64,000 nucleotides of DNA from Sphingorhabdus sp. 109 (GCF_902506555.1 NZ_LR732707.1:458001-522000); one strand, 5' to 3'; shown: positions 44,392 to 53,223, numbered from the stretch's first letter. A program made the numbers and translations. Notes: generated by a model not told the origin, from the letters alone.

Positions 44392-44600
44392 GCTGACAAT
44401 TTAGGCGCTTTGCGATCATATGCAAGCACTGCTTCGGTGGGATCGGACGGGGGTGGGCTGCACCGGTTCGGACGCGTGCCTTTCTGCTGCATGGAGAGAT
44501 CGGTTCGGGCAATCGTCAGTTGCGGGATGGCTTTCGTCCTTCGTCGTCCAATTTTCTATTTGCTAATATGTCTTCACAACTCATGAAATGAACAGAGATA

Positions 44601-44652
44601 TCAACCGGTTGAAATAACCACTCAATTATTATTGCAAATGCAAATGATTCTC
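44601..44652 (+). promoter_or_regulatory. Fur-type box and adjacent palindrome upstream of siderophore receptor
   Basis: GCAAATGCAAATGATTCTC (44634-44652) matches the 19-bp Fur consensus GATAATGATAATCATTATC at 13 of 19 positions, 40 bp before the receptor start. A perfect 12-bp palindrome TCAACCGGTTGA lies at 44601-44612. The first predicts iron repression of the three-gene operon; the second is of unknown meaning. The rest of the 300-bp gap down to hspQ (44392-44600) shows no gene. Confidence 0.65.
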
Positions 44653-44692
44653 AATAGTAAGTATCTCGAACATTGTAATGTGAGGGATACCA

Positions 44693-46780
44693 ATGCGACT
44701 TTTGAAGACTGCCATCCTGTGCGCGAGCGCGCTTTCTCCATTGCCAGCGCTGGCTGCCAGTGAAGACGCAGATGCCGAACAACGGACAATCATCGTTACC
44801 GGAGCGCAGGAAGAGGGCTTTAGCGCGACCAAGACTGACACGCCGGTAATCGAGACGCCGCAACCGATTACGGTGATCGACGACGAGCTTTTTCTCGCTC
44901 AGGGCGCGATAAGCATCGGAGACACACTGAATTATGTGTCCGGTGTGACGGCCAATCCCTACGGACCCGACAGCCGGGTTGACGGGGCCTTTGTCCGTGG
45001 GATCAATGCGCTCCAGTTCCGCGACGGCATGCGCGATATTTACAGTTTTTATGCCAGCATCCGCGCTGATCCCTATAATTTCGATCAGGTGGAACTGGTC
45101 CGTGGTCCGGCCTCGGTTCTGTTCGGCCAAGGTGCACTGGGCGGTATAATCAATCTTGTTTCGAAGCGGCCCGAATTCGAGGCGAGCGGGGAAGTGTCGC
45201 TGCGCTACGGCTCGTTCGATCGCAAGGAAGCGCTGATCGACGTTACCGGTCCGCTCGGTGATACGGTTGCTGCCCGGATCGTGGCGCGCGTTCGCGACGC
45301 TGACACCCAAACCGATTATGTGCCGGATGACCGCGTGATGGTCTCGCCCTCGATCACCTTCAAGCCGTCCCCCGATACCGATATAACGTTCATCGGCCTG
45401 TACCAGGAAGATGACAGCGGTTCGACATCGCAATTCCTGCCGCTGGTGGGGACAATCCTGCCCAATCCCAATGGCCAGCTTTCGAACAGCCTGTTTGTCG
45501 GCAAGCCTGGCTGGGATCGCTATGACGGCCGCCTGTTGCAGGGGACCGCGCTGTTCGAACATCGTTTCGGGGATACCGCAAAGCTCAACCTCAAGGCGCG
45601 CTATATCGACAGCGATCTGACCTATTTCACCCATTATCCGAACAATTATTCCAACCCGACCAACCCCTATCTGGACGCAGACCAGAGAATAATCGGCCTC
45701 TATGTCGACGGCAGTATCGCGCGGATGGAAGTTTTTTCGACCGACAATAATGTCCAGTTCAACTTCAACACCGGTTCGAATATCGAGCATACTGTGCTCG
45801 CCGGCGTCGATTTCAGCTTTAATTCGGTCCACAAGACGGGCGGTTTCGGATTTGAGGCGATCGATATTTACGATATCGATTATGACGCGCTCTCCGATTA
45901 TGGTGGCGGCTTGCCGACACCGACCTATGTCTCGGAAGATGTCGATCAGGACCAGCTCGGCATCTACGTGCAGAACCAGATGCGCTTCTTTGACCGCGTG
46001 TCGATCGTGCTCGGTGCGCGGCGTGACTGGACGACCGCGCAGAGCATGGGCGGCGCGAGCCGGGAAGATGCGGCCACGACTTTCCGCGCCGGGATCATTG
46101 CCGAGATTGTCGAAGGCGTCTCGCCCTTCTTCAGCTACACCGAGAGTTTCGAACCGATCGCCGGAACCGCCAGCGACGGCAGCGCCTTCATTCCCAAGGC
46201 GGGCCGCCAGTTCGAGGCGGGGATCAAATTCCACCCGGCCGACAATATCCTGATGACCGTCACCGGCTATCATATCAAGGAAAGCAATCGGCCGGTCTCG
46301 GATGACAGCACGACCGACCCGTTTGACCAGATCCAGATCGGGTCAATGACCTCAAAGGGTGTCGAGTTCGAGGGCAATGTCTCCTTGCCAGGCGAATTTA
46401 CCGTGATCGCCAACGCCAGCTATAACGAGGCGGAAGTGGACGGCACGGGGCACCAGCTCGACAATGTGCCGAAATTCAACGCCTCGCTCTGGACGACCAA
46501 GGGCTTCGCGCTGGGCAATGACACCAGGCTGCTGCTCGGCGGCGGTGTGCGCCATGTCGGCAAGCAGCGGTCGTTCGGACCGGCCTTTCCCGACGGCGTT
46601 CTGACACCCTCCTACACGCTGGTCGATATGCTGGCGGAAATAACCTACGCCAACTGGAGCTTTGCGCTCAACGCCACCAACCTGTTCGACAAGCGCCATT
46701 ATTCGGCCTGTCTGGCGCGCGGCGATTGTTTTGTGGGCAGCGAACGCAATATCATGGGCACGGTAAGCTACCGTTTCTGA
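44693..46780 (+). CDS. TonB-dependent siderophore receptor
   Basis: A 695-residue outer-membrane receptor. A signal peptide (residues 1-20, cut after PALA) is followed by a TonB-box-like segment (RTIIVTG, 31-37). The plug domain contains ETPQPITVIDDELF, YVSGVTANPYGP, VRGINALQFRDGMRDIYSFY and VELVRGPASVLFGQGALGGI. The 22-strand barrel ends in the canonical aromatic residue (MGTVSYRF). The GxxSVLFGQGxxGGIIN pattern places it with ferric hydroxamate/catecholate receptors (FpvA/FhuE-like). The Fur box upstream and the coupled PepSY gene support iron uptake. It ends TGATG, overlapping the next gene. Confidence 0.95.
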   Translation: MRLLKTAILCASALSPLPALAASEDADAEQRTIIVTGAQEEGFSATKTDTPVIETPQPITVIDDELFLAQGAISIGDTLNYVSGVTANPYGPDSRVDGAFVRGINALQFRDGMRDIYSFYASIRADPYNFDQVELVRGPASVLFGQGALGGIINLVSKRPEFEASGEVSLRYGSFDRKEALIDVTGPLGDTVAARIVARVRDADTQTDYVPDDRVMVSPSITFKPSPDTDITFIGLYQEDDSGSTSQFLPLVGTILPNPNGQLSNSLFVGKPGWDRYDGRLLQGTALFEHRFGDTAKLNLKARYIDSDLTYFTHYPNNYSNPTNPYLDADQRIIGLYVDGSIARMEVFSTDNNVQFNFNTGSNIEHTVLAGVDFSFNSVHKTGGFGFEAIDIYDIDYDALSDYGGGLPTPTYVSEDVDQDQLGIYVQNQMRFFDRVSIVLGARRDWTTAQSMGGASREDAATTFRAGIIAEIVEGVSPFFSYTESFEPIAGTASDGSAFIPKAGRQFEAGIKFHPADNILMTVTGYHIKESNRPVSDDSTTDPFDQIQIGSMTSKGVEFEGNVSLPGEFTVIANASYNEAEVDGTGHQLDNVPKFNASLWTTKGFALGNDTRLLLGGGVRHVGKQRSFGPAFPDGVLTPSYTLVDMLAEITYANWSFALNATNLFDKRHYSACLARGDCFVGSERNIMGTVSYRF

Positions 46781-47358
46781 TGGCGGATGAGATGCTTTTC
46801 GCTGCCGGATCGGCAAGCGCGGTTGCCGCCCTATTGGTCTTGCGCTTTTCCTGGGCGAGACCGGGCCGCTCGTGGCTTCTGAACGCCGCCGGCTGGTTGC
46901 TCCTCGCGACTTCTGTTGCCGCGGGATCGGCTGTGGCCGGCGCGTGGGGGATATCGGTCGTGGCGCTCTGGGCGATGGGAGCGGCGTTTGTCCTGCTCGC
47001 CGTCGCTGCCTGGAAGTCGCCACCAGCCAGACGCAAAGCGTCCAGCCGCAGGGCAGGGATGCTGCCCGAGGCCGGTGAGCCGTTACGGCTCGGGGGCCGG
47101 GTGACTACCTTTCTGCTGATCGTGCTCGGCGCGATGATTTCGTCCATCGCTCTGGCCATCACCACGAGATGGCTCGCGCTGCTGATGGGGGCCAGTGAAG
47201 GCAATGCCAACGTGCTTGCGTTGTTCGCGGCGCCGCTCGGCTGGACGATATTGGCCTTTCTCATCCCGATGACCAACGGCCGCAGACGCCAGCTGGCCAT
47301 TCTTTCTATTCCGATCGCCACTGCCATTCCGGCTTTCGTCACAGGGAGCCCGCTATGA
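46780..47358 (+). CDS. Hypothetical membrane protein of siderophore operon
   Basis: A 192-residue protein with about six hydrophobic segments separated by a basic loop (SPPARRKASSRR, about 86-97). The ATG overlaps the receptor TGA, and the last four bases overlap the PepSY gene, so it is embedded in the iron operon. The family is not recognised with confidence; membrane proteins of DUF3325/DUF3649 type commonly sit between TonB receptors and PepSY proteins in proteobacteria and are the nearest analogy. Confidence 0.75.
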   Translation: MADEMLFAAGSASAVAALLVLRFSWARPGRSWLLNAAGWLLLATSVAAGSAVAGAWGISVVALWAMGAAFVLLAVAAWKSPPARRKASSRRAGMLPEAGEPLRLGGRVTTFLLIVLGAMISSIALAITTRWLALLMGASEGNANVLALFAAPLGWTILAFLIPMTNGRRRQLAILSIPIATAIPAFVTGSPL

Positions 47359-48638
47359 GCCTCACCATCGAACCGGGGACGGTTAAAAAGTCTCTCTCCG
47401 CCCATGCAGCCATTGGTCTGATCGCCGGTGCGCTGCTTTATATTGTGTCGCTGACCGGCACGGTTGCGGTTTTCTATCAGGAACTGCAACGGGTCGAGCA
47501 ACCGAATGCACCGGAAATGGCGTCGATAACGCCCGAAGCGGTGCAGCGCGGCGTCGAGGCTGTTCTCGCCAGTGAGGCAGGCCAGCCGAGCACGACCCAT
47601 CTTTACGTGCACCTCCCGGACAAGGAACTACCGCGCACGGCGGTTACCACGGATACGCAGGCGGTCTATCTGGCGCAGGATGGCAGCATTTCCGGACCCG
47701 AAGAGATCGCCTGGTCGGACTTTGTCGTGAAGCTCCACTATACGCTCAACCTGCCAGTGCTGGTCGGGATCACGATCGTGGGAATCTTGGGCGTTATGAT
47801 GCTGGCGCTCGCGGTCAGCGGCGTTGTTGCCCATCCGCGTATCTTTCGCGACGCTTTTCGCTTGCATGCCCGCAACGACAGCGGCGTGGGGCTGGCCGAC
47901 TGGCATAATCGCCTGAGCGTCTGGACCTTGCCCTTTTCCGTTGCGATCGCGCTGACCGGCGCGCTCATCGGACTGGCCAGCATCACCGCTTATGCTATCG
48001 CCGCTGACGATTATCAGGGGGATGTCGAAGCGGTTTACGGACCGATCTTTGGCGAGGAGGGCGAAGCCGATCTGCGGCCCGCGCCAGTCCCCGATGTAGC
48101 GGCTGCGCTCGAGCATATGGCCGAAGCCTATCCCGAACTGAACCTGACCTATGCCATTCTCCACGACCCGATGACCAAGGGCCAGCATATCCAGATTGTC
48201 GGCGAGCATGACCGGCGGTTGATCTTCGGTGAATATTATGCGTTCAGCGCCGATGGCACATTTGAACATACGGCCGGTCTTGCGGACGGGGACTGGGGAC
48301 AGCAGGCCGCAGCCTCAACCTATCAGTTGCATTTCGGAACCTTTGGCGGTCTGCCGGTGAAGCTTGCCTATCTTTTGTTCGGCGCGGCGCTGACGGCAAT
48401 CTGCGCCACCGGCACTTATATCTGGCTGGGCAAGCGCCGACGCAGAGGCATTGAGGAGCCCCGCCTCCGGGGTGCCTGGCACGGCGTCATCATCGGCACG
48501 CCGCTCGCCCTGACGTTAACGCTGATGGCGCGTTTCCTTTTCGGCAATGCCTTTCCCTTTCCAATCGTCTTCTGGATCGGGCTGATGATTGCGATATTTG
48601 CTTGCGCGGAAATCATAAAACGCAAAGCGGCTGATTGA
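47355..48638 (+). CDS. PepSY-associated membrane protein (siderophore utilisation)
   Basis: A 427-residue inner-membrane protein with four main helices: residues 12-40, about 125-155, 187-215 and a C-terminal pair. The periplasmic PepSY-like loop follows the first helix. Conserved His residues in HLYVHLPD, KLHYTLNLP, WHNRLSVWTLP and LHFGTFGGLP are spaced as in PiuB/FoxB proteins, which may reduce ferric siderophores at the inner membrane. Overlap with the preceding gene (ATGA) indicates coupling. A strong terminator follows. Confidence 0.9.
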   Translation: MSLTIEPGTVKKSLSAHAAIGLIAGALLYIVSLTGTVAVFYQELQRVEQPNAPEMASITPEAVQRGVEAVLASEAGQPSTTHLYVHLPDKELPRTAVTTDTQAVYLAQDGSISGPEEIAWSDFVVKLHYTLNLPVLVGITIVGILGVMMLALAVSGVVAHPRIFRDAFRLHARNDSGVGLADWHNRLSVWTLPFSVAIALTGALIGLASITAYAIAADDYQGDVEAVYGPIFGEEGEADLRPAPVPDVAAALEHMAEAYPELNLTYAILHDPMTKGQHIQIVGEHDRRLIFGEYYAFSADGTFEHTAGLADGDWGQQAAASTYQLHFGTFGGLPVKLAYLLFGAALTAICATGTYIWLGKRRRRGIEEPRLRGAWHGVIIGTPLALTLTLMARFLFGNAFPFPIVFWIGLMIAIFACAEIIKRKAAD

Positions 48639-48655
48639 AACCGGTCCAGAATGGA

Positions 48656-48691
48656 AAAGGGCGCGCCAGATCAAGATCTGACGCGCCCTTT
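48656..48691. terminator. Strong terminator after siderophore operon
   Basis: AAAGGGCGCG (48656-48665) pairs with CGCGCCCTTT (48682-48691), and inside it CAGATC pairs with GATCTG around a 2-nt loop, with one C/A mismatch. A-run on one side and T-run on the other allow it to work in both directions, serving the PepSY gene and the convergent 48753-49664 gene. Confidence 0.85.
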
Positions 48692-48752
48692 GCCGGCCGG
48701 ATGTCTGTGGGGGTGGAGGCTTCCGCTCATGGACAGCCCGCCAGCAATTATT

Positions 48753-49664
48753 TTACTGGCTGCTTTCGCTTTGCGGCGTCTGTTCCTGTTGCTTGGCAGC
48801 CTGCTTGATTTCACCTTTGCTCATGCCGGTGACCAGCACGTCGCCCGACCCGGCAAAATTAGCTGCGGGCAGGGTGGCGGTGCGGTTTCCGGCTTCAACA
48901 ACCACCGCGCTGACCACACCGGAACCGGTTTGGCGGACATCCTGGACATAGCCGACCACGCGTCCTTTCGGGTTTTCGATCGGCATTCCGGGTGAAACGG
49001 CAAACATGCCATCGGCATTGGCCGCTGTGCTGCCCGAAGCGGCGAGCTGGCCAAGATTACCCATCGCCAAGGCGCTACCGCTGGCAGCGATGCTGCCGCC
49101 GAGGGATATGGTGTTTTGAGCGCTGTTGACGGTATTCCCGGCAGTTGCGGTTGCTGTTGAAACAGCGCCGTTGGTGGTTGATTTTACCCCCGCAACGCTA
49201 TCGCGGACTGTTCCGACAGCTTGTCCGGTGGTCGAGCGCAGGGCGTCGGTGCCGATCAAAGTGGTGTCAGTACCGACATTGGCGGAACCGGAGGCAGAGC
49301 CACTGGCGGCACTGTTAACGGCTCCGTTGACTGTCTCGTTCGAGCTAGTGACGCCGCCAAGCAGCGAGCCATTCGCGCTCGAGCTGCTGCTGGCGTCGGT
49401 TGCCACACGGCCTGTCTTGGTGTCGACTGTGCGGTCAATCTGGGTGGAGCTGGTCACCCCGCCGCGTCCGGTAACGGTTCCGCCCGTCTGACCGATCGTG
49501 TCTGTTCCGGAACCGATATTACCGCCCAGATTGCCACCCAGAGAACCGCCCAAAGAGCCTCCGAGACCGCCGCTGCCGCCGAGCAGCTGGGCCGATGCCG
49601 GCGCTGTCGCCAAAAGCGCAATGGTGAATGTAGCGGTGAAGATATTTGTGATCGACTTTTTCAT
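48753..49664 (-). CDS. Secreted Gly/Ser-rich protein with PRC-barrel-like C-terminus
   Basis: A 303-residue exported protein. The signal peptide (MKKSITNIFTATFTIALLAT, cut near ASA-Q) is followed by a short Gly-rich repeat (about 26-52: GGSGGLGGSLGG type), then a long Ser/Thr/Gly/Asn low-complexity region to about 215. The C-terminal part (PIENPKGRVVGYVQDVRQTG to ANFAGSGDVLV) resembles a PRC-barrel-like beta module, by pattern only. The composition suits a surface or matrix protein. AAGGAGAAA precedes the ATG at 49664. It follows the subtilase gene by 101 bp on the same strand. Confidence 0.72.
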   Translation of the reverse strand: MKKSITNIFTATFTIALLATAPASAQLLGGSGGLGGSLGGSLGGNLGGNIGSGTDTIGQTGGTVTGRGGVTSSTQIDRTVDTKTGRVATDASSSSSANGSLLGGVTSSNETVNGAVNSAASGSASGSANVGTDTTLIGTDALRSTTGQAVGTVRDSVAGVKSTTNGAVSTATATAGNTVNSAQNTISLGGSIAASGSALAMGNLGQLAASGSTAANADGMFAVSPGMPIENPKGRVVGYVQDVRQTGSGVVSAVVVEAGNRTATLPAANFAGSGDVLVTGMSKGEIKQAAKQQEQTPQSESSQ

Positions 49665-49765
49665 GATGTTTCTCCTTCTGTGGCGATGCAGTTTTTCGCC
49701 ATCTGCCAAGAGAACGAGCCGCCGTTCCGGATTAATCCGTCCTGTGCAAAAAAAAATCAGAATAT

Positions 49766-51076
49766 TTATCGGGCGGCGCAGTTTTCGCAGACCAGGCCAT
49801 GGCCGTAGACCTTGTCCGTGCCCTTTTTGCCGAGATCCCGGGCTTCGCCGATCAGCGCGCTCACCGCCTTTTCGATCGCTGCTATATCGGGGGCAGGATA
49901 ATGCGCGGCAAGACGCGCTGCTACCAGGGGAGCGGCATAGGAAGTGCCGCGCAACGGCACGGTCTTGCCATCCGGAGAGGCGCCCCTGATATCTGCGCCG
50001 GGGGCAGCGAAATCGACCGGCGTGGCAATTCCGGCTTCCGGTAGCGCCTTGTTCCGGCGATCCACGCCCGTCACGCCGAGGACGCCCTTGTAGGCAGCCG
50101 GAAAGCGCGGCGGGGCCGCCGGCCCGTCATTGCCCACGGCAGCCACGATCAGCATGCCCTTGCCCTGGGCGGACCGGATTGCGCGGCGGAGCAAGCCATT
50201 GTCCGGGCCGACAAGGCTGATGGTAACGACAGAAATTTTCCGCGTCGCCATCCAGCCGAGCGCACGTGCTATCGCGGTTGCATTACCGCCCGCTGGATCG
50301 CTGCCATAAATGTCCGCCGCCACTAGTCCGGTTCCACTGTTTTTTCCGCTCATGGAAATCAGCGACGCGATGGCTGTGCCGTGCGCGCTCGCTACCGGTG
50401 CTCCTTTGGCAAAGCCGCGCTGTTCGACAGGGATATTTATCAGACCATGTCTGGCGACGCCTCCGTCAATCAGACCGATGGTCGCGGCTTTGGCAGCACC
50501 TCCGGCCAGCAACGCGGCGGGCAGGGCATCGCAACTGCCGCAGGGCGACGGTGTGGCGCTGGTGAAATAGATATTGTCACCGCTGATGTCGGCCTCGCGC
50601 GCGATTTTCTGAAGCTTCTTCTGCTCCGACTTGAGGCTCTTGCCTTGTCGCGTCGAAAATTTCACGAAGCTCAGGTCCAGCCCGTCGATCCGGCCGCGTT
50701 CAACCACGGCGAAACCACTGGCCACGGCTTTGCTGACCGATGCTTCGGAGATGTCGGTTGCCACCAATATGCCGCGCACCGCGGGATCGCCATTTTCGTC
50801 TCGCTCCACATGCGCCCGATTGTCTCGCAGGAACCGGCTGGTCCGGTCCATACGCAGGCGGTCGAGCAATGCTGTCAGCTCCGACCTGCTCAGCCGGTCG
50901 AGCAGATCTCCTTCGAGCGCACCGGTGAGCGGATCTATCGTCTTGCTGGTTGCCTCTCCGACAGTCCGGTCGGGGAGGGGAAGGCCCGGCCCGACGCCAG
51001 GCAGCGATAGCTGGGCCCATGCCGCGGCCGGAACCAAGACGATCAGGATCATCAACAAGTATCGCGCTGCTTTCAT
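49766..51076 (-). CDS. S8 family serine peptidase (subtilase)
   Basis: A 436-residue exported subtilisin. The signal peptide ends around residue 21 (AAAWA); residues 22-195 form a prodomain-like region; the peptidase domain follows. The catalytic triad is visible: Asp204 (GLIDGGV), His232 (AHGTAIASLI) and Ser379 (GTSYAAPLVAA), with oxyanion Asn316 (AVGNDG). Two CxxC pairs (CGSC at 179-182, CENC at 430-433) flank the domain and could form disulfides. It lies divergent from the ECF sigma factor gene across 121 bp that carry a long inverted repeat, so control by that system is likely. Confidence 0.92.
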   Translation of the reverse strand: MKAARYLLMILIVLVPAAAWAQLSLPGVGPGLPLPDRTVGEATSKTIDPLTGALEGDLLDRLSRSELTALLDRLRMDRTSRFLRDNRAHVERDENGDPAVRGILVATDISEASVSKAVASGFAVVERGRIDGLDLSFVKFSTRQGKSLKSEQKKLQKIAREADISGDNIYFTSATPSPCGSCDALPAALLAGGAAKAATIGLIDGGVARHGLINIPVEQRGFAKGAPVASAHGTAIASLISMSGKNSGTGLVAADIYGSDPAGGNATAIARALGWMATRKISVVTISLVGPDNGLLRRAIRSAQGKGMLIVAAVGNDGPAAPPRFPAAYKGVLGVTGVDRRNKALPEAGIATPVDFAAPGADIRGASPDGKTVPLRGTSYAAPLVAARLAAHYPAPDIAAIEKAVSALIGEARDLGKKGTDKVYGHGLVCENCAAR

Positions 51077-51132
51077 GCCTTCAATCCTTCCGGTAGCGAC
51101 AGGCCATTGCCCGTTTGCTTTTTTTTGCGTTC

Positions 51133-51168
51133 ATGGATTAAACGAACCGGCTCCATCGTTTCATCCAT
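51133..51168. promoter_or_regulatory. Long inverted repeat between subtilase and sigma factor genes
   Basis: ATGGATTAAACGA (51133-51145) and TCGTTTCATCCAT (51156-51168) pair at 12 of 13 positions, with a 10-nt spacer ACCGGCTCCA. It lies in the 121-bp divergent region and reads almost the same toward both genes. A related GGATTAATCCGGAAC stretch precedes the Gly/Ser-rich gene (49725-49738, minus strand). Inferred to be a promoter or operator of the ECF circuit. Confidence 0.5.
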
Positions 51169-51197
51169 AGACCATCAATAAAGGATATCCGCGCTGA

Positions 51198-51686
51198 ATG
51201 GCATTTGAACAGGATTTGCTGGAACTGCTCCCGCAATTGCGGCGTTTCGCCCGCGGCCTTACGCGCAATATCGATGATGCAGATGATCTGTGTCAGATGG
51301 CCCTGGAACGCGCGCTGAACAAGCGTGACCAATGGCAAACGGGAACAAGACTGGATAGCTGGATGTACAGGATTACAAGGAATATCTGGATCGATACGGT
51401 CCGCGCGGCAGGGCGGCGGGAGCATGTCGCCAATGATGATGACGCCATGCAGAATGTTGCGGGTGACGATCACCAGCGCATGGAAGAGCGGATGGAACTT
51501 TCCGATGTTGACCGGGCGATGGATCTTTTGCCGCTCGAACAGCGCGAAGCCATCGTGCTCGTCCTGGTCGAAGGCTTTGCTTATAAGGAAGCGGCAGAGT
51601 TGCTTGACATACCAATCGGCACCCTGACCTCGCGACTGGTTCGCGGACGAGAAGCGCTGCAACGCGGACTGGGAGAAGCGGCATGA
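51198..51686 (+). CDS. ECF-type RNA polymerase sigma factor
   Basis: A 162-residue sigma factor with region 2 (LRRFARGLTRNIDDADDLCQMA, about 14-35, then LDSWMYRITRNIWIDTVR) and region 4 (LPLEQREAIVLVLVEGFAYKEAA, IPIGTLTSRLVRGREALQ). There is no N-terminal extension. The ATG follows a weak AAGGATA. It overlaps its anti-sigma gene by 4 bp (ATGA). It probably activates its own operon and the divergent subtilase gene. Subgroup cannot be assigned by eye. Confidence 0.93.
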   Translation: MAFEQDLLELLPQLRRFARGLTRNIDDADDLCQMALERALNKRDQWQTGTRLDSWMYRITRNIWIDTVRAAGRREHVANDDDAMQNVAGDDHQRMEERMELSDVDRAMDLLPLEQREAIVLVLVEGFAYKEAAELLDIPIGTLTSRLVRGREALQRGLGEAA

Positions 51687-52405
51687 CCTTTGATGACGAA
51701 ACGATCGTCGCCTATGTCGATGGCGAATGCGATGCGGTGACCGCCAGGCGGATCGAAAAGGCGATGGAGACGGACAATCTGCTGGCCGATCGCATCGCCA
51801 GAGAACGGGCCCTTAAAAGCCGGATCGCCGCCCATTATGATCCCGTCGCGCAAGAGCCTGTGCCGGATCGCCTGACCGCGCTGTTGACCGCTTCGATGGA
51901 AAATAATGTCGATAACAGCTTTGCCGAGCGAAAAGCCGGGAAAGACCGGAAACGCGCCGGCCGAGCGGGTTTCGGCATCGCGCAATGGGGCGCGATGGCG
52001 GCAACACTCGTTCTGGGCATCGTGGTCGGCCAGTTCGGCCTCGGCCAGAATGCCGGTCCGGTTGCCCAGCAGGAGGGCGCGCTGATCGCCAGTGGCCAAC
52101 TCGAAACCGCTCTGGAAAAGCAGCTTGCCTCGGTCCAGAGCGAAGACAGCCGCTATCGCATCGGTCTGACCTTCCGTTCAAGGTCGGATCAGATTTGCCG
52201 CAGCTTTGACGGCGAAGCGGTTGCCGGTATCGCCTGCAAGGCCGACGGCCGCTGGCAACTGGAGGAGATGATTCCCGGCAAAGCGACCAGCGGTTACAGA
52301 CAGGCCTCGAGCAGTGAAATCAATGCCCGCGCCGCGGCGATGATGGCCGATGCGCCAGTCGATGCGGAAGGTGAGCGCCAATTGATGGAAAATGGCTGGA
52401 AATAG
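51683..52405 (+). CDS. Anti-sigma factor, single-pass membrane protein
   Basis: A 240-residue protein. The N-terminal MTFDDETIVAYVDGECDAVT begins a zinc-less anti-sigma domain of the kind seen in ECF partners (about 1-75). A transmembrane helix lies at about 105-124 (GAMAATLVLGIVVGQFGLG), and the periplasmic C-terminus (from about 130) includes RSFDGEAVAGIACKADGRW with two Cys. It holds the sigma factor at the membrane until an envelope signal releases it. No CxxC or HxxxC zinc motif is seen. A strong terminator follows. Confidence 0.88.
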   Translation: MTFDDETIVAYVDGECDAVTARRIEKAMETDNLLADRIARERALKSRIAAHYDPVAQEPVPDRLTALLTASMENNVDNSFAERKAGKDRKRAGRAGFGIAQWGAMAATLVLGIVVGQFGLGQNAGPVAQQEGALIASGQLETALEKQLASVQSEDSRYRIGLTFRSRSDQICRSFDGEAVAGIACKADGRWQLEEMIPGKATSGYRQASSSEINARAAAMMADAPVDAEGERQLMENGWK

Positions 52406-52475
52406 CGCCGGCAAAGAATGCCGCACCATACGGTCAGCTTCTGCTGTGCTGGTCCTGTCCGCCCACAAACAAAAA

Positions 52476-52506
52476 AAAGAGGCGGGGACTGATCCCCGCC
52501 TCTTTT
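52476..52506. terminator. Strong bidirectional terminator
   Basis: AAAGAGGCGGGG (52476-52487) and CCCCGCCTCTTT (52494-52505) form a perfect 12-bp stem with loop ACTGAT, preceded by an A-run and followed by T. It serves both the sigma/anti-sigma operon and the convergent small exported gene. Confidence 0.92.
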
Positions 52507-52524
52507 ACTGGCGATGGTGTCATT

Positions 52525-52851
52525 CTACTTGCCGATCGTGACCCGCCCCGCCCGGAAATTGCGATCGCGCATTTCCTCGACATAATCCTTGTCGGCATCG
52601 ACAAGTTCATTTTCATATTCTTCCCACGCATCACGCGTGTCTTCTGCATCGGTCGCGCGGCGCAGATCGCTTTTTAGCTCCTTGTCGGCTTCCAGCACAT
52701 CCGCCAGATAATTATACCAATGCTTGTCATATTGACCGGCAATCGGCTCTTTGCGGATTTCCACATGGCTTTCCTGGCCGACATGGGCGGCCAGCGGGCT
52801 GCCGGCAATTGCGATGACGGCGAAACCGGTTGTCAAAAATGCGGTTCTCAT
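52525..52851 (-). CDS. Small exported protein, acidic and helical (108 aa)
   Basis: The product has a signal peptide (about residues 1-22: MRTAFLTTGFAVIAIAGSPL then AA) and a mature part rich in Asp, Glu, Lys and Tyr (KHWYNYLADVLEADKELKSD, DAEDTRDAWEEYENELVDAD), predicted to be long helices. No family is recognised. Start: the ATG at 52851 has GGAG 8 bp before; an ATG at 52857 is too close to that site. It converges on the anti-sigma gene through a shared terminator, and may belong to the same envelope module, but only by position. Confidence 0.62.
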   Translation of the reverse strand: MRTAFLTTGFAVIAIAGSPLAAHVGQESHVEIRKEPIAGQYDKHWYNYLADVLEADKELKSDLRRATDAEDTRDAWEEYENELVDADKDYVEEMRDRNFRAGRVTIGK

Positions 52852-53223
52852 TTCCATATCTCCATATTGATTGCGCAAGGAGAACGATGAAAAATCCGTT
52901 TTCCATCCATCGTCCGCGAAAAAGATCGGAATTACAGGCTGCGGACGCTGCCCCTTGTATATGGCCTCGCTGAATATGCGTCATGTCGGTAACGCCGGCA
53001 AAAGCAATTCCCGCGGCTTCTCTGCACCAGTACCATAGACGCTGGTGAGGCCGGCCAGCGGCCGCCACAGGCCGCTAACACAATTGCCGTATGTCCGTTT
53101 TCTGGTCGGACTACATGCCAGCCAGGCGACCCTGCCTGCGCGCAGCTTTCGGGCTGCTGAAAATGGAGCGGTTGGATGTCTGGATGGTGGCAGTGGCACT
53201 TACGATGAAAGCCGCAGTGTCTG
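52852..53223. other. Intergenic region with hairpin
   Basis: About 370 bp between the small exported gene and tRNA-Ser. No convincing gene is seen. AGCGGCC-GCCACA-GGCCGCT (53057-53076) is a perfect 7-bp hairpin. The segment next to the 52851 gene presumably carries its promoter. No integrase, att-like duplication of the tRNA end, or other sign of an integration event. Confidence 0.35.

Noticed and set aside
44651-46273. 540-codon minus-strand frame opposite the TonB-dependent receptor
   Set aside because: Shadow of the receptor, which has signal peptide, plug and barrel end on the plus strand.
52852-53223. Possible tRNA-associated integration site next to tRNA-Ser
   Set aside because: No integrase, no duplicated tRNA 3' end, and flanking genes look chromosomal.
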